Shown here one piece after another: positions 62,779 through 64,000 of a stretch of DNA of 64,000 bases (position 1 is the first letter of the stretch; each line of letters starts with the position of its first letter). The stretch is from Micromonospora chersina (GTDB taxonomy: Bacteria > Actinomycetota > Actinomycetes > Mycobacteriales > Micromonosporaceae): contig NZ_FMIB01000002.1 in NCBI RefSeq assembly GCF_900091475.1, forward strand, positions 3,720,001 through 3,784,000, given 5' to 3'. The position numbers and the translations under genes are program-made. The notes beneath the pieces are model-generated. The model was not told where the DNA came from, did no database searches, and saw only the letters and a program-made list of their open reading frames with translations.

Positions 62779-62923
62779 GTCTTTACCCTAGGATCCCGAT
62801 CCTCGCAGTCTTTGAGCGATAGCTCAGCTTGACCTGCGCAACGAGTGAAATTCCACCTGGTCCTCATCGTCCACGCGCCGGCGGCAGCTTGTGATTGGTT
62901 AGCCTCGGCATCGAGCCGCAGCG

Positions 62924-63388
62924 CTACTCTTTCACACCCAACTCCTTTCTCGCCGCCGCCGCGAAAGTGTCCAGGCACTCGCCTACCTCGCCATCTCGTT
63001 CGTTACTCGTGGACAGTCGATTGTCATTTATTTCATTCATGCAATCAATCAAGATCCCGTAGACATTAAGGATTGCCTTTCGCACAGGGCTCGATCCGAG
63101 CAACTGTATCTCACCGCACTTATGCGTCAAGTCCATGTACGGTCCGTCCCACTTCGATGTATCGAAGTCGTCACCCGTGTTGTACGTCCTTGCCATCTCT
63201 GCAAGTTTCAGCGCAATAGACAGCGCCTCTGCGTAAATGATTCGCCGTTCGGCATGCCAACGTCGCGCATCTTCTCGCTTTACCTTGAAGTAGTCCAGGG
63301 TGACAACGACAACTTGAGCTACCATCACGCCAGCAAAGGCGAATATTCCGGCAACTAGCGGGCTACCCCACCAGGGTTGAGTTTGCAT
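62924..63388 (-). CDS. Hypothetical membrane-anchored protein, low GC
   Basis: 154 residues from ATG 63388 (MQTQPWWGSPLVAGIFAFAG); ATG/other starts a few codons upstream are possible. An N-terminal membrane helix (about 9-30) is followed by a soluble helical domain. It includes DYFKVKREDARRWHAERRII, then YAEALSIALKLAEMARTYNT and GILIDCMNEINDNRLSTSNE. The codon use is clearly less GC-rich than the rest of the window, with many A/T third positions. Likely horizontally acquired. A coiled-coil or defence-associated anchor is possible but unsupported. Confidence 0.7.
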   Translation of the reverse strand: MQTQPWWGSPLVAGIFAFAGVMVAQVVVVTLDYFKVKREDARRWHAERRIIYAEALSIALKLAEMARTYNTGDDFDTSKWDGPYMDLTHKCGEIQLLGSSPVRKAILNVYGILIDCMNEINDNRLSTSNERDGEVGECLDTFAAAARKELGVKE

Positions 63389-63961
63389 CGTTAGACCTCG
63401 AATCCTCAAAAACCGTCCGTCGATGGATGCGCGTCAGACCACCGTCCCGGTCAGACACGGCGGTCAACACACGAGGAAGGCTACGAGGGCCTAACAACCC
63501 CAGCGATATTAAGAACAACTCCAGGTTCACCACCTCGACGCTCCTATGGAGATCGAACTCCGGTCAACGCGTGGGGTCGCGGCAGGCAAGGTACTGCCGG
63601 GCGTGTGACCGGGCGAGCATAGCCAGGCGAAGCCAAGCCCAAGCTGAGCGAACCAACTGGGCGATTGCCGCGGTGTGCGAGACCGAACATCCGGCCGGCA
63701 ACGGACGCGACCGCCAGCATGTGGCGACAGTCGCCGTCAACCTGGGCGAATCCCGAACATCCGGCTGGCTGCGATCATGTTTTCCTTGGCCCTGTCTGCG
63801 GCCCGCCCCTTGAGCCAGTCGGGACAGCCATGCTGACTAACCGGAGCTGTTTGCTTCGGGCGTCAAGCAGACTGTCAGAAATCGTACTCATGGCGAATGC
63901 CTAGTGCGTGCGGGCGGGCGCGGCACCAACAGCTTTGCCGCGCGGGCTATAGCATCACCAC
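63389..63961. other. ~570-base region without a supported gene
   Basis: Open frames exist (for example plus strand 63427-63813) but are not protein-like and lack ribosome-binding sites. GC is lower than the window average, and short repeated motifs occur (GAACATCCGG at 63683-63692 and 63753-63762). I see no tRNA. It may be decayed accessory DNA. Confidence 0.4.
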
Positions 63962-64000
63962 ATGGGCGAAGAAGCGCTTGAACCAGAGTCAAATCGGGCA
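63962..64000 (+). CDS. Possible start of a gene truncated by the window edge
   Basis: ATG 63962 opens MGEEALEPESNRA up to the end of the window. No convincing Shine-Dalgarno is visible (CATCACCAC precedes it). Too short to identify. Confidence 0.3.
   Translation, partial: MGEEALEPESNRA

Noticed and set aside
63537..63556. tRNA T-arm-like sequence (GGAGATCGAACTCCGG)
   Set aside because: The stem is only four pairs with the wrong loop length, and no acceptor, D or anticodon arms fit around it.
63427..63813. Plus-strand 128-codon open frame
   Set aside because: No ribosome-binding site, and Arg/Ser/Pro-rich composition typical of non-coding frames.

Overview
The window is chromosomal DNA of a very high-GC actinomycete. 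C/G-ending codons dominate, GTG starts are common, and many adjacent genes overlap by GTGA or ATGA. Type VII secretion genes, the septation gene sepH, a mycobacterial-type serC, futalosine-pathway menaquinone genes, an XRE/DUF397 pair and GGGCCCCTGTTAAC-type intergenic repeats together suggest Micromonosporaceae, most likely Micromonospora or a close relative. The genus is inference. I recognised no rRNA, tRNA, CRISPR array, transposase or phage gene.

Left part (1-9.2 kb): the end of an ESX/type VII locus (eccD truncated by the window edge, eccE on the opposite strand, eccB), followed by a small helical protein and a WXG-type protein with a Gly/Thr-rich tail that are candidate substrates. Then come a predicted secreted Ala/Pro-rich protein, a membrane-anchored coiled-coil protein, a DUF1232 protein, an F420/FMN-type PPOX protein and a secreted C39-like peptidase. 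From 9.2 to 17 kb there are small metabolic and regulatory units: HAD phosphatase, hemerythrin, a divergent Lrp / SMP-30 pair, a P450-ferredoxin operon, an MT0933-like 60-residue protein, an AI-2E family permease, an alpha/beta hydrolase and a MerR-thioredoxin operon.

From 17 to 31 kb: a GH65 disaccharide phosphorylase plus beta-phosphoglucomutase operon, a thioesterase and VOC protein, the XRE/DUF397 pair with a divergent Cys-rich partner, an orphan MalK/UgpC-type ATPase, and a four-gene surface-glycopolymer locus (ABC-2 permease, TagH-like ATPase, CDP-alcohol phosphotransferase fusion, GT2-CDP-glycerol glycerophosphotransferase fusion). sdaA follows. From 31 to 38 kb lie PspC, DUF4230, acyl-CoA dehydrogenase, a ParB-like small protein, nitroreductase, aldose epimerase, an MFS exporter and pdxH.

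From 38 to 62.3 kb the window is mostly conserved chromosome: citrate synthase, serC, sepH, aldo/keto reductase, thpR, MarR-MFS, an AzgA-like purine permease, DUF2530, DUF3027, MFS-mqnB, a NarL-type two-component pair, GNAT, mqnD, a cold-shock protein, HAD, a helicase-associated/WYL protein, an L,D-transpeptidase lipoprotein and XPB helicase. As I recall it, the content resembles the Rv0861c-Rv0889c part of Mycobacterium tuberculosis. After 62.3 kb the base composition drops and the content changes to poorly conserved genes and apparently non-coding DNA. This looks like the edge of an accessory island. Several intergenic palindromic repeats and an abrupt codon-usage patch inside XPB are the most unusual sequence-level signals.
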